The notes beneath the pieces are model-generated. The model did not search any database, had not been told where the DNA came from, and saw only the letters and a program-made list of their open reading frames with translations. This document shows positions 51,415 to 60,486 of a stretch of 64,000 nt of DNA, one piece after another; positions within the stretch are counted from its first letter, which is position 1, and each line of letters begins with the position of its first letter. The position numbers and the translations under genes are program-made. Origin of the DNA: Actinomadura sp. DC4 (GTDB taxonomy: Bacteria > Actinomycetota > Actinomycetes > Streptosporangiales > Streptosporangiaceae); contig NZ_JAUEQY010000025.1 in the NCBI RefSeq assembly GCF_030406325.1, positions 1-64,000 on the forward strand, written 5' to 3'.

Positions 51415-52166
51415 GAGCGGTTCTTCCTGGTGTAGCGGCGGCCGAGGTAGGCCTCGATGACCCGCTCGTCGCTCAGCACCCGCTCCGGCGGGCCCTGGGT
51501 CAGGACGCGGCCGTGGTGCAGGACGAGGATCTCGTCCGAGATCGCGGAGATGGCCCGTACGACGTGCTCGATGATCAGCAGCGTCAGCCCGTCGTTCTTC
51601 AGCTCGTCGATGAGCCGCAGCGCGGGGTCGATCTCGGCCGGGCGCAGTCCGGCGAGCACCTCGTCGAGCAGGAGCAGGCGCGGGCGCAGCGCCAGCGCCT
51701 TGGCGAGTTCGAGGCGGCGCGCGTCGGCGACCGAGAGTTCGGCCGGCGACAGCGCGTCCTTGCCGCCGAGCCCGACCCGGTCCAGCACCTCCGCCGCTTC
51801 CCGGCGGGCGCGCGCCGGCGACCGTACGGCGGCGGGCCCGAACATCGCGGCCACCGCCACGTTGTCGGCGACGGTGAGCCCGCGGAACGGCTTGACGATC
51901 TGGAACGTACGGCCCACGCCCGCATGCGCGATCCGCCACGGCCGCGCCCCGGTCAGGTCCATGCCGTCGATCACGACGGACCCGGTGCTCGGCTTGAGGT
52001 GGCCGCTGATGAGGTTGACCAGTGTGCTCTTGCCCGCGCCGTTGGGGCCGATCACGCCGAGCGTACGGCCCGCGGGCAGGGTCAGGTCGACGCCGGCCAG
52101 GGCGACCAGGCCGCCGAAGCGGCGCCCGAGCCCCTTCGTCCTCAGGATGGGCACGTCGGAGTTCAC
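51411..52166 (-). CDS. Branched-chain-type ABC ATPase (LivG-like), system 3
   Basis: 251 aa from GTG 52164-52166, overlapping the permease stop (GTGA). Walker A GPNGAGKST, Walker B LLLLDEVLAGLRPAE and IEHVVRAIS are clear. The signature reads LSVADARRLELAKAL in place of LSYGQQR; this SVADARR form is a known LivG variant. The Walker B acidic pair is DE. Confidence 0.92.
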   Translation of the reverse strand: MNSDVPILRTKGLGRRFGGLVALAGVDLTLPAGRTLGVIGPNGAGKSTLVNLISGHLKPSTGSVVIDGMDLTGARPWRIAHAGVGRTFQIVKPFRGLTVADNVAVAAMFGPAAVRSPARARREAAEVLDRVGLGGKDALSPAELSVADARRLELAKALALRPRLLLLDEVLAGLRPAEIDPALRLIDELKNDGLTLLIIEHVVRAISAISDEILVLHHGRVLTQGPPERVLSDERVIEAYLGRRYTRKNRS

Positions 52167-53158
52167 AGCCGGTACCTCCGGACGTTGGCGAGGAGGAAGA
52201 AGTCCCGGGTCCGCACGGCGTCCCGGACGAAGTTGACCACTCCCTGGGGCAGGAGGATCACCGCCACGATGATCAGCACGCCGAGCGTGAGGGTGTGGAC
52301 CTCGGTGAAGTGCTGCCGCAGGTATTCCGACACGATGGCGATGGCCGCGGCGCCGAGGATCGGCCCGCTGATCGTGCCCGCTCCGCCGATCACCACCATC
52401 ACGACCATCAGCACCGTGATGTTCACGTCGAACAGGCGCTCGGGATAGATGGTGACCTGCTGGAACGCGTACGCCGCCCCGGCCGCGCCGGTGAGCGCGG
52501 CCGAGACGCCGAACGCGACCGTCTTCACCCAGGTGGTGTTGACGCCCATCGCCGCGGCGGCGTCCTCGTCCTGGTTGATGGCGCGCAGCGCGTACCCGGT
52601 GCGGCTCCGCGCGATCAGCGCGACGACCACCGCCGACACCACGGCCAGGGCGAGGAAGAGGAGGTAGAAACCGTCGTTGCCGAGCCACAGGGTCGGCGCG
52701 CGGTCGCCGGTCGAGGGGATCGTGACGCCCGCTCCCCCGCCGGTCCAGCGCGGCACGTTGGTCACCAGCTCGCGCAGTCCCTCGGCGACGCCGAGCGTCG
52801 CGACCGCGAAATAGTGCCCCTTGAGCCGCAGCAGCGGGAGCCCGATCAGCGCGGCGAACGCCGCCGCGACAACGGCCGCCGCCGGCAGCGCGAGCCAGAA
52901 CGACAGGCCGCCGTGGACGACGAGGACGACCGTCGTGTACGCGCCGAGGCCGAAGAAGCCCACCTGCCCGAAGCACGCGTATCCGGTGTAGCCGCCGATG
53001 AGGTTCCACGAGACCGCGAGCGTGACGAACATGAAGACCGTCGTGACCGTACGCTCCTGGCCCGTGTAGAGCTGGCTCTGCAGGCCCAGGCAGGCCAGGG
53101 CGGCCGCGAGCCCTGCCGCCCACGGCAGCCAAGCTGTAGGACGAGGTGTCACCGTCAC
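52163..53158 (-). CDS. Branched-chain-type ABC permease (LivM-like), system 3
   Basis: 331 aa from GTG 53156-53158 (VTVTPRPTAWLPW), overlapping LivH as GTGA. LivM motifs are WNLIGGYTGYACFGQVGFFG, LLRLKGHYFAVATLGVAEGL and VMVVIGGAGTISGPILGA. An upstream in-frame start would run into LivH. Its ATPase-contact loop includes RAINQDEDAAAAMGVNT. Confidence 0.92.
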   Translation of the reverse strand: MTVTPRPTAWLPWAAGLAAALACLGLQSQLYTGQERTVTTVFMFVTLAVSWNLIGGYTGYACFGQVGFFGLGAYTTVVLVVHGGLSFWLALPAAAVVAAAFAALIGLPLLRLKGHYFAVATLGVAEGLRELVTNVPRWTGGGAGVTIPSTGDRAPTLWLGNDGFYLLFLALAVVSAVVVALIARSRTGYALRAINQDEDAAAAMGVNTTWVKTVAFGVSAALTGAAGAAYAFQQVTIYPERLFDVNITVLMVVMVVIGGAGTISGPILGAAAIAIVSEYLRQHFTEVHTLTLGVLIIVAVILLPQGVVNFVRDAVRTRDFFLLANVRRYRL

Positions 53159-54042
53159 ACCTCCACCCGCGCCGAGTAGAACGCCCGCCCGGCGATGCCC
53201 TGCGGGCGTACGGCCAAGACGACGACGAGCACCGCGAACGCGACGGCGTTGACCAGGGTGCCGGGCAGCAACTGCCCGCCCCACCCCTCGACCAGGCCGA
53301 GCACGAGGCCGCCCAGCAGCGCGCCGTACATGTTGCCGAGGCCGCCGAGCACGGCCGCCACGAAGCTGAACAGCGTGAAGCGCCCGGCGTCGGCGGGGCT
53401 GAACGTGCCGACCGTGGCGACCGCCGAGCCCGCCACCCCGGCGAGGGCGGCGGCGATGCCGAAGGTCAGCGCGTACACGTGCCGCGCCCGGATGCCCATC
53501 AGCCGTGCCGCGCCGCGGTCCATGCCGGTGGCAAGGATCGCCAGGCCGGTACGGGTGTGGCGCATCACCGCGACGAGCGCGAGCGTGAGGGCCAGCGCGA
53601 CGATCGCCGCCAGCAGCCGGCCGACCGGCACCCGCACGCCGGCGAACAGCGGGAGGCTGTCGCCGGCGTAGCCGGTCGGGACGGAACGGTAGTCGCCGGA
53701 GTAGACCAGGATCAGGCCGTTGACCAGCAGCAGGTCCAGCCCGAAGGTCAGCAGCAGCGTGATGAAGATGGGCGCCTTGACCACGAGGTTGATCAGCCCG
53801 CGCTGCACGACGTAGCCGGCGGCGAACAGCGCGACGGCCACCGGGACCATCGCGGCGAAGGGGTCCAGGCCGAGCCGCCGGTGCAGCTCGAAGGCGAGGT
53901 ACGCGCCGATGAGGACGAACGACCCGTGCGCCAGGTTGATGACGTTCATCACGCCCCAGACGAGCGAGAAGCCGACCGCGATCAGCGCCAGCAGGCCGCC
54001 CTGCAGCAGTCCGTAGACGGTCGCCTGAAGGAGCTGGCTCAT
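53155..54042 (-). CDS. Branched-chain-type ABC permease (LivH-like), system 3
   Basis: 295 aa from ATG 54040-54042, overlapping the binding-protein stop as ATGA. The LivH opening is LLALIAVGFSLVWGVMNVIN followed by LAHGSF. The coupling segment is AILATGMDRGAARLMGIRA, and the last helices end near LAVRPQGIAGRAFY. All five genes of this importer are fused by 4-bp overlaps. Confidence 0.93.
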   Translation of the reverse strand: MSQLLQATVYGLLQGGLLALIAVGFSLVWGVMNVINLAHGSFVLIGAYLAFELHRRLGLDPFAAMVPVAVALFAAGYVVQRGLINLVVKAPIFITLLLTFGLDLLLVNGLILVYSGDYRSVPTGYAGDSLPLFAGVRVPVGRLLAAIVALALTLALVAVMRHTRTGLAILATGMDRGAARLMGIRARHVYALTFGIAAALAGVAGSAVATVGTFSPADAGRFTLFSFVAAVLGGLGNMYGALLGGLVLGLVEGWGGQLLPGTLVNAVAFAVLVVVLAVRPQGIAGRAFYSARVEV

Positions 54043-55265
54043 TTCCCGGTGCCCGGCCAGACCAGTTTGGCCTCGGCGATGTCCTTGGGCCACACGGCGA
54101 CCGGCTTGCCGTTCTGCACCTGGATGACCTGCATCGTCTTGGTCAGGTTCTGGCCCTGGGCGGTGAACTTCAGCGGCCCGAAGAACGTCTGCTCGTCGAG
54201 GGTGGCGAGCGCGTCCCGTACCTTGTCCGCGTTCGTGCTCCCGGCCTTCTCCACCGCGTCGACCAGCGCGAGGCAGGCCGCGGTCGCCTCCGCGCCGTGG
54301 TACTCCGGCGCGCGTCCGCCGAACGCGGCGCCGAACAGCGCCTTGTAGTCGGCGGCCGTGCCGATCCACTTGTCCTTGCCGACTGTCTTGTCCGTCCACT
54401 GCGTGGAGCCGAGCACGCCCTCGGCGTCGGTCCCGAGCGACGTGGCGAAGTCGGGCGTCGGCGGGGCGACGGTCTCGGCGAAGCCGCCGGCGGGCCGGAC
54501 GCCGAGCTCCTTGGCCTGCTTGATGATCGCGATGCCCTCGACGACGTGCACCGACCCGACGATCACTTCGGGCTTCAGCGACTTGACCTTGGTGAGGGCG
54601 GAGGAGACGTCCGAGGTGCCGTTGGGGAAGTACTCGGTGGCCACGACCTTGAACCCGAGCCGGCGCGCCTCGGCCGAGCCGGCCTCGGCCACCGTCTTGG
54701 AGAACCCGTCGTCGGCGGACAGGAACGCCACCGTGCTCGGCTTCGGGTCGGCCAGCTCGGCGATCGCCTGGATCATGGACGCCGCGTAGAAGCGGGCCGG
54801 GGACAGGGCGGCGAAGGTCCGCTTGTACCCCTTTTGGAAGATCTTGTCGTCGGCGCCGGAGCTGTCGGCCATCACCTGCCCGTTGCGCTCGATGACGGCC
54901 GCGGCGGCCTCGGTGGTGGCCGAGCCGTACGGGCCGAGGATCAGCTTCACGCCCTTGTCGTTGAACTGGTCGACCAGCTGGGCGGCGGTGTCGGGCTTGG
55001 AGGTGTCGTCCTGGTACTGGACGGCGAGCTTGAGGCGCTTGCCGCCGACCTGGACCCCGCCCTTGGCGTTCACCGCCTGCTGGCAGAGCTGGTACCCCTC
55101 CTTGGTCAGCCCGCCCTCGCGGGCCAGCGACCCGGTCAGCGACATCGAGGCGCCGAACCTCAGCGTGTCGCCGCCGTCGCTCGCCTCGCGCTCGCCCTTC
55201 GAACCGCACCCGGCCACCGTCAGCGCCGCCGCCGCGGCCAGCGCCGTCATCCGCTTGGCATGCAT
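54039..55265 (-). CDS. Branched-chain-type ABC substrate-binding lipoprotein, system 3
   Basis: 408 aa from ATG 55263-55265 (MHAKRMTALAAAAALTVAGC), with lipidated Cys20. The LivK-like start is LRFGASMSLTGSLAREGGLT. Later motifs are AVNAKGGVQVGGKRLKLAVQ, ILGPYGSATTEAAAAVIERN and FGGRAPEYHGAEATAACLA. The ribosome site is weak, and an ATG five codons on is possible. It is the first gene of the operon. Unlike the binding proteins of the family-5 importer and system 2, it is joined directly to its permease gene with no hairpin between. Confidence 0.91.
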   Translation of the reverse strand: MHAKRMTALAAAAALTVAGCGSKGEREASDGGDTLRFGASMSLTGSLAREGGLTKEGYQLCQQAVNAKGGVQVGGKRLKLAVQYQDDTSKPDTAAQLVDQFNDKGVKLILGPYGSATTEAAAAVIERNGQVMADSSGADDKIFQKGYKRTFAALSPARFYAASMIQAIAELADPKPSTVAFLSADDGFSKTVAEAGSAEARRLGFKVVATEYFPNGTSDVSSALTKVKSLKPEVIVGSVHVVEGIAIIKQAKELGVRPAGGFAETVAPPTPDFATSLGTDAEGVLGSTQWTDKTVGKDKWIGTAADYKALFGAAFGGRAPEYHGAEATAACLALVDAVEKAGSTNADKVRDALATLDEQTFFGPLKFTAQGQNLTKTMQVIQVQNGKPVAVWPKDIAEAKLVWPGTGK

Positions 55266-55473
55266 CTCGATACGCCCGCTCTCCTCGTTCCAGGCCGGGC
55301 CGCCATCCGCCCCGAATCGGAGGCGCCAACCCCGCGGGCGCCGGGGCGGCGCTCGCGCAACCGCAACGTAGGCGGGGTCCGGCACGGTCACGAAGAGCCG
55401 AAGGTGAGATTTGATGATTCTCTAGGGTCCGCGCCGTAGGCACGGACCGCCGTGATTCCTACGCTGATGGGCG

Positions 55474-56133
55474 ATGCGGATCCTTCTCGTCGAGGACGAC
55501 AACCGGTTCGCCGACGCTCTGATGGTGGCGCTGCGCCGGCAGAGCTTCGACGTGTCCCGCGCGGCGACGGCGGCGGCGGCGCTCGCCGTCCCTCCCGCCG
55601 ACCTCGTGCTGCTCGACCTGGGCCTGCCCGACATGGACGGCATCGAGGTCTGCCGCCGGATGCGCGCCGGCGGCGAGGTGGCGATCATCGCCATCACCGC
55701 GCGCGGGGACGAGCGCGACCGCGTCATCGGCCTGCGTTCGGGGGCCGACGACTACCTGGTCAAGCCGTTCGGCATCGCCGAGCTGCGCGCCCGCATCGAC
55801 GCGGTCATGCGCCGCGTACGGCCGGTGGCGCGTCCGGCCGTGGCCGCCGGCGGCCTGCGCATCGACGTCGCCCGGCACCTGGTCACCTCCGGCGACGGGT
55901 CGGTCATCGCGCTGACGCGCAAGGAGTTCGAGCTGCTCGCCGCGCTCGCGCGCCGGCCCGGCCTGGTCGTCTCGCGCGAGCGGCTCCTCATCGAGGTGTG
56001 GCACAGCCCCTGGCCCGGCGGGCAGCGCACCCTGGACGTGCACATGGCGACGTTACGCGCCAAGCTCGGCGAGCCGAAGGTGATCCAGACCGTACGCGGC
56101 GTGGGCTACCGGCTCGTCGCCGACGGCACGTGA
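55474..56133 (+). CDS. OmpR-family response regulator
   Basis: 219 aa from ATG 55474. The receiver contains ILLVEDDNRFADALMVALRR, phospho-acceptor Asp in LVLLDLGLPDMDG, and VKPFGIAELRARI. The winged helix reads LTRKEFELLAALARRPGLVV and ends TVRGVGYRLVADGT. It is transcribed with the kinase 26 nt downstream. It diverges from the third ABC importer (208-nt gap), which it might regulate. Confidence 0.93.
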   Translation: MRILLVEDDNRFADALMVALRRQSFDVSRAATAAAALAVPPADLVLLDLGLPDMDGIEVCRRMRAGGEVAIIAITARGDERDRVIGLRSGADDYLVKPFGIAELRARIDAVMRRVRPVARPAVAAGGLRIDVARHLVTSGDGSVIALTRKEFELLAALARRPGLVVSRERLLIEVWHSPWPGGQRTLDVHMATLRAKLGEPKVIQTVRGVGYRLVADGT

Positions 56134-56159
56134 GCACGCCGCGTACCGGGAGGTGAGGG

Positions 56160-57626
56160 ATGCTGCGCCGTCTGCTCGTGGTGTACGCCTCCCTGCTGCT
56201 CCTCGTGCTGGCCGCGCTGGAGATCCCGCTGGCGGTCGCGGTCGCCGCCCGCGACACCCAGACGCTGTTCATCGATCAGCTCAACGACACCGCGCGGTTC
56301 GCCTCCCTGGCCGAGCCGGCGCTGCGCACCGGCGAGCCGGCGACGCTGCGCGCCGAGCTCACCCGCTACGACGGCCTGTACGGCATCGCGGCGGCCATCG
56401 TCGACCAAGACGGGCGGATCGTCGTCTCCTCGCGCCCGGGGCTGCGGCTCGGCGGGGCCGCGCGGGCGCGGCTGCGCGCGGCGCTGTCCGGCGACCGCTC
56501 CGGCATCCAGGAGGTGGTGTGGCCCTGGCGGCGCGCACCGCTCGTCGTCGCCGAACCGGTCGGCCGCGGCGGCGAGGTCGTCGCCACCGCCATCACGATC
56601 TCCCCCACCGACGCCGTACGCTCCCGCATCACCACCCGGTGGACCGAACTCGCCGCCGCCGGGCTCGCGGCCATGCTCGGCTTCGGCCTGGCCGCCATCC
56701 CGCTCACCCGCTGGGTGCTGCGCCCGGTCCGCGAGCTGGACGAGGTCACCGGCGAGCTGTCCGCCGGCCAGTGGCAGGCGCGCGTACCGGGCACCACGGG
56801 CCCGGCCGAACTGCGCCGGCTCGGGGAGCACTTCAACACGATGGCCGCCGCGATGAGCCGCGTCCTCGAACAGCAGAAGGCGTTCGTCTCCTACGCCGGG
56901 CACCAGTTGCGCAACCCGCTCGGCACGCTGCGGCTGCGCGTGGAGAATCTGGCGCCGCACCTGCCGCCCGCCGGGGAGCGCGACCTCGCGCTCGCCATCG
57001 ACGAGGCCACCCGGCTGGGCCGCATCCTGGACGAGATCCTCGCGCTCGTACGCGCGGAGGGCGGCAACTACCGGATCTGCGTCGTCGACTGCGGCCGGGT
57101 GGCGCGCGAACGCGTGTCCGCCTGGCGGCACGAGTCCTCAGGCGTACGGCTGCGGTGCCGGGGCGCGAACCACGCCGCCGCCCTGGCGGTCCAGGGCGGC
57201 CTCGGGCAGATCCTGGACGCGCTCATCGACAACGCGGTGAAGTTCGCCGGCCCGGACGCGACCGTGACCGTCACCGTCTCCCGGCCGTACCGGCCCGCGG
57301 ACGCGCCGGACGAGCCGGTGGTCGCGATCGAGGTCGCGGACGACGGCCCGGGGCTGTCCGAGGCCGACCTCGCCGTCGCCGTACAGCGGTTCTGGCGGGC
57401 TCCGGCGCATCAGAACGTCGACGGCACCGGCCTCGGCCTGGCCATCGCGAGCGCGCTGGCCGAGGCGTCCGGCGGCGGGCTGCTGCTCCTTCCCGTACGC
57501 CCGCACGGGCTGCGCGCGCGGGTGGTGCTGCCGGCGGCGGTCAGCTCTGCTTGGCCGTCCGGTAGTAGCGGACCGCCCCCGGGTGCAGCGGCAGCGGACT
57601 CGTCGATATCGCCGCGCGGAGGTTGA
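56160..57626 (+). CDS. Sensor histidine kinase (HAMP-HisKA type)
   Basis: 488 aa from ATG 56160, after GGGAGGTGAGGG. The first membrane helix is at ~7-28 (VVYASLLLLVLAALEIPLAV). An outside sensor region of about 130 residues is followed by a second helix near 165-185. HAMP leads to the H-box FVSYAGHQLRNPLGTLRLRV. ATP-site boxes are DALIDNAVKFAG, VADDGPGLSEADL and GTGLGLAIASALAEASGG. The last ~28 codons overlap the convergent TAXI gene. Confidence 0.92.
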   Translation: MLRRLLVVYASLLLLVLAALEIPLAVAVAARDTQTLFIDQLNDTARFASLAEPALRTGEPATLRAELTRYDGLYGIAAAIVDQDGRIVVSSRPGLRLGGAARARLRAALSGDRSGIQEVVWPWRRAPLVVAEPVGRGGEVVATAITISPTDAVRSRITTRWTELAAAGLAAMLGFGLAAIPLTRWVLRPVRELDEVTGELSAGQWQARVPGTTGPAELRRLGEHFNTMAAAMSRVLEQQKAFVSYAGHQLRNPLGTLRLRVENLAPHLPPAGERDLALAIDEATRLGRILDEILALVRAEGGNYRICVVDCGRVARERVSAWRHESSGVRLRCRGANHAAALAVQGGLGQILDALIDNAVKFAGPDATVTVTVSRPYRPADAPDEPVVAIEVADDGPGLSEADLAVAVQRFWRAPAHQNVDGTGLGLAIASALAEASGGGLLLLPVRPHGLRARVVLPAAVSSAWPSGSSGPPPGAAAADSSISPRGG

Positions 57627-58476
57627 GGTGCAGGGCCTCCGGGTGCGCGACGGCCAGGGCGTCCTTCTGCTCGAACAGCATGCGGGTCAGCGCGTACGCG
57701 CGGTCGGCCGGCATCGCGGCGTTGACCACCAGGTAGTTGGGGACGCCGACCGTACGCACCGGCCCGGTCAGCCCGTACGCCGAGGCGGGGATGGAGCGCT
57801 CCTCGTAGAAGGCCTGGTAGTGCTCGCCGAGCCGCTCGGCGTAGTCGCCGAGGTCGATCAGCCGGATCGGCGTCGTACGGGCCAGCTCGGCGATCGTGCC
57901 GGTCGGCAGGCCGCCGGAGAAGAAGAAGGCGTCGACGCTTCCGTCTCTCAGCGCGGTCGCCGAGTCCTCGAGCTGCAGCCGCCGTACGCGGACGTCCCGG
58001 CCGGCTCCGGCGGCGGTGAGGAGGCGGGTCGCGATCAGCTCGGTCCCCGAACCGGCCGCCCCGATCGCGACCACCCGCCCGCGCAGGTCGGCCGGCCTGC
58101 GGATGCCACTGCCCGCGGGAACCACGAGGTGGGTGTAATTCTCGTACAGGCGGGCCAGCGCGACGACGGGCTCACGCCGGTCGAACGGCGGTTTTCCCGC
58201 GAAGGCGAGGGCGGCGGAGTCGGCGAGGGCGAAGGCGACGTCGGCCTTGCCGTCCGCGACGAGGCGGAGGTTCTCGACGGAGGCGGCGGTGGAGAGCACG
58301 GTGGGCTCGGCACCGGGAAGATGCCCGCGCGCGGCACGGGCGAGCCCCTGGCCGTAGGCGTAGTAGACGGCGCCCTGCCCACCGGTGGCGATGACGAGCC
58401 GCCAGGGGCGCACCACCCGCTCGCCGCACGCCGCCACGGTTAACAACGCGACGACGAGGACTGTGACCCACCTCAC
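57541..58476 (-). CDS. TAXI-family TRAP solute-binding lipoprotein
   Basis: 311 aa from ATG 58474-58476. The lipobox is LLTVAAC with Cys17. Mature text RLVIATGGQGAVYYAYGQGL matches TAXI receptors, and ASVENLRLVADGKADVAFAL and VVAIGAAGSGTELIATRLL follow. No TRAP membrane subunits are in this window, so it may instead feed ligand information to the kinase encoded tail-to-tail with it. The 3' ends of the two genes overlap by 86 bp. Similar TctDE-linked receptors support a sensing role, but this is inference. Confidence 0.9.
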   Translation of the reverse strand: MRWVTVLVVALLTVAACGERVVRPWRLVIATGGQGAVYYAYGQGLARAARGHLPGAEPTVLSTAASVENLRLVADGKADVAFALADSAALAFAGKPPFDRREPVVALARLYENYTHLVVPAGSGIRRPADLRGRVVAIGAAGSGTELIATRLLTAAGAGRDVRVRRLQLEDSATALRDGSVDAFFFSGGLPTGTIAELARTTPIRLIDLGDYAERLGEHYQAFYEERSIPASAYGLTGPVRTVGVPNYLVVNAAMPADRAYALTRMLFEQKDALAVAHPEALHLNLRAAISTSPLPLHPGAVRYYRTAKQS

Positions 58477-58815
58477 AGCGTCAGCTTACGGGAGCGGCCG
58501 GACCCGCGTTCGGCGATGGCGCCGTCCAGGCGGACGTCGCGCCACTGACGCGGTCCTCGCGTCTCCTACGGCCCCCCGTCGTCCCGTCGACGGGACGACG
58601 GGGCCTTTGGCGAGCCGGGTGCGCCGGCCGGGGCGTGAAGCATGTGACTCGGCTCACTGCTCGCAGGTCACGAGGCCGTCAGTTGTCAGCACACTACGAT
58701 TTTTCATGAATCGGCGTGATTTTTGCATTGGCTGGGTGCACGCTTCCTGAGCGTGCCGGCGCCGGCCCCTCCCTCCGCCGCACGGACCCATCATGGATCT
58801 CCATAAGGAGTGAGA
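58477..58815. other. Divergent intergenic region with a strong palindrome
   Basis: About 340 bases between the TAXI and FG-GAP genes carry no credible ORF. The part at 58680-58735 is rich in A/T (TACGATTTTTCATGAATCGG) and probably holds the FG-GAP promoter. A 30-bp palindrome lies at 58574-58603. Confidence 0.5.
58574..58603. terminator. 30-bp perfect palindrome, terminator-like
   Basis: Arms CCCCGTCGTCCCGTC and GACGGGACGACGGGG meet with no spacer. They are extended by GGCC at both ends with two unpaired C bases and followed by TTT on the plus strand. It sits between divergent genes, where a terminator is not expected. It could end an unannotated plus-strand transcript or be a dimer-binding operator. 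Confidence 0.45.
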
Positions 58816-60306
58816 GTGGCGAAGTCATTCATGGCCGCGCTCGGCGCGGCCGGACTCGCGGGGGCGTTCGTTCTCTTCGCCGGTGAGCCGGGCAGTGCCG
58901 CGGCTCGCGCGGCCTGTTCCACCAGTGCGGTCTCCGATTTCAACGGGGATGGATACTCCGACGCGGCCGTCGGCGAGCCGGGCCGTTCGGTCGCCGGCGC
59001 CGCCCAGGCCGGCGTCGTCCACGTCCGGTACGGCGCGTCCGGGGGACGCGTCGGCTCGGGCACGGAGGCGACGCTCAGCCAGAACGACACCGGGGAGACG
59101 GCCGAGAGCGGGGACCGGTTCGGCAGCGTCCTCAAGGTCGGGTACGTCGACTCCGACAGCTGCGCCGACCTCGTCGTCGGCGTTCCCGGGGAGGACGTCG
59201 GCGCGCTGACCGACGCGGGCGTCGTCCAGGTGATCTACGGATCGGCGGACGGGCTCGGCCAGGGGCAGCCGACGCGCGTCATCCGGCCCGGCGCGGACGG
59301 CGTGCCCGGGACCTCGGCGGCGCAGGACGGCTTCGGCTCCGCGGTCGACGTGTCCGGCAGCAGCGCGGTGATCCACGCGCTGGTCGTGGGCAGCCCGGGT
59401 ACGGACGTGGGCGCGGCCTCCGACGCCGGGCAGGTCACGTACGTGCCGGCGACGGGCCAGGCGGTCGCCCTGACCCAGGACACCGCGGGCGTGCCCGGCA
59501 CGGCCGAGTCCGGTGACCGCTTCGGCGCGGCCGTGACGCTGGGCTCGCTCCACGGCGCGGACTCCGCCGTCGCGGCCGGCGCCCCGGGCGAGGCCATCGG
59601 CACGCTCGCGAACGCCGGCTCGGTCACGGCGATCACCGGCCTGTCGGACGTCACCGTGACCGGCTACGCCATCAGCCAGGACAGCGACGGCATCGCCGGC
59701 GCCGCCGAGGCCGGCGACCGGTTCGGCGCGAGCCTGTCGTGGACGCGTCCGTCCACGGGCATCCCGACGCTGGCCGTCGGCGTGCCGGGCGAGGACCTCG
59801 GCACGGTCGCCGACGCGGGGATGGTGCACGTTCTCGACGGCAACGCCCTCACCGACCTGACCTCGATCACACAGGACACCGCCGGGGTGGCCGACACCGC
59901 CGAGGCGGGAGACGGCTTCGGCAGCGTCGTCGCGCTGGCCCGCGACAGCGGATCGGGCGTACGGCTCGCGGTCGGGGTCCCGGCCGAGGACCACGGCACG
60001 GACGCGGGCGCCGTCCAGGAGTTCGCGATCAGCGGCCAGACCGTCACCGCGAACGCCCTCGTCGACCGCGAGAGCCTCGGCGGCACGTCGACGGCGAACG
60101 GCCGCTTCGGCGCGTCGGTCTCCTACGCCGGCCCGTCCCTGCGCCCGACGTGGCTGATCGGCGCACCCGGTGAGGCCGTGGTCTACGCGGACTACACCCG
60201 CCTCGGCCCGGCGGACGTCCCGCCGCCCACCCCGACGCTGCAGACGTGGACGTCGACCGAGTCGGGCGCGGGCTTCGGCACCGCCGTCGCCGGAGCGGTC
60301 TCCTAG
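58816..60306 (+). CDS. Secreted FG-GAP (integrin-alpha-like) repeat protein
   Basis: 496 aa from GTG 58816, chosen over GTG 58810 because AAGGAG is then 5 nt upstream. The signal peptide VAKSFMAALGAAGLAGAFVL ends near AAARAAC. The mature protein is a set of about seven beta-propeller repeats. The first carries a full calcium loop, DFNGDGYSDAAVGEPG. Later ones repeat VGVPGED and DTAGVPGTAESGDRFGAAV. It is probably an extracellular propeller for protein or carbohydrate binding; no enzymatic domain is present. It is followed by two tandem hairpins. Confidence 0.87.
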   Translation: MAKSFMAALGAAGLAGAFVLFAGEPGSAAARAACSTSAVSDFNGDGYSDAAVGEPGRSVAGAAQAGVVHVRYGASGGRVGSGTEATLSQNDTGETAESGDRFGSVLKVGYVDSDSCADLVVGVPGEDVGALTDAGVVQVIYGSADGLGQGQPTRVIRPGADGVPGTSAAQDGFGSAVDVSGSSAVIHALVVGSPGTDVGAASDAGQVTYVPATGQAVALTQDTAGVPGTAESGDRFGAAVTLGSLHGADSAVAAGAPGEAIGTLANAGSVTAITGLSDVTVTGYAISQDSDGIAGAAEAGDRFGASLSWTRPSTGIPTLAVGVPGEDLGTVADAGMVHVLDGNALTDLTSITQDTAGVADTAEAGDGFGSVVALARDSGSGVRLAVGVPAEDHGTDAGAVQEFAISGQTVTANALVDRESLGGTSTANGRFGASVSYAGPSLRPTWLIGAPGEAVVYADYTRLGPADVPPPTPTLQTWTSTESGAGFGTAVAGAVS

Positions 60307-60326
60307 GCACACCGCACCCCTGGCAA

Positions 60327-60370
60327 GCGGCGGCCAGGCGAACCCCGCGAGGGGCGCGCCTGGCCGCCGC
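60327..60370 (+). terminator. Hairpin terminator 1 after the FG-GAP gene
   Basis: A 14-bp perfect stem (GCGGCGGCCAGGCG with CGCCTGGCCGCCGC) has a 16-nt loop and begins 20 nt after the stop codon. No U-tract is present. Confidence 0.7.
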
Positions 60371-60381
60371 ACGTCACCTAT

Positions 60382-60423
60382 GGACGGCGCCGGCCCGTGT
60401 TCCCCCGCAGGCCGGCGCCGTCC
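60382..60423 (+). terminator. Hairpin terminator 2 (tandem)
   Basis: A second 14-bp perfect stem (GGACGGCGCCGGCC with GGCCGGCGCCGTCC) has a 14-nt loop, 11 nt after the first. Tandem hairpins insulate the secreted-protein gene from the hydratase gene. Confidence 0.65.
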
Positions 60424-60486
60424 GCCTTGACGTCCACCCTCGCCATCTCATATCAAATATTCAACAACCGAAAGAGGGCGGGCCTG

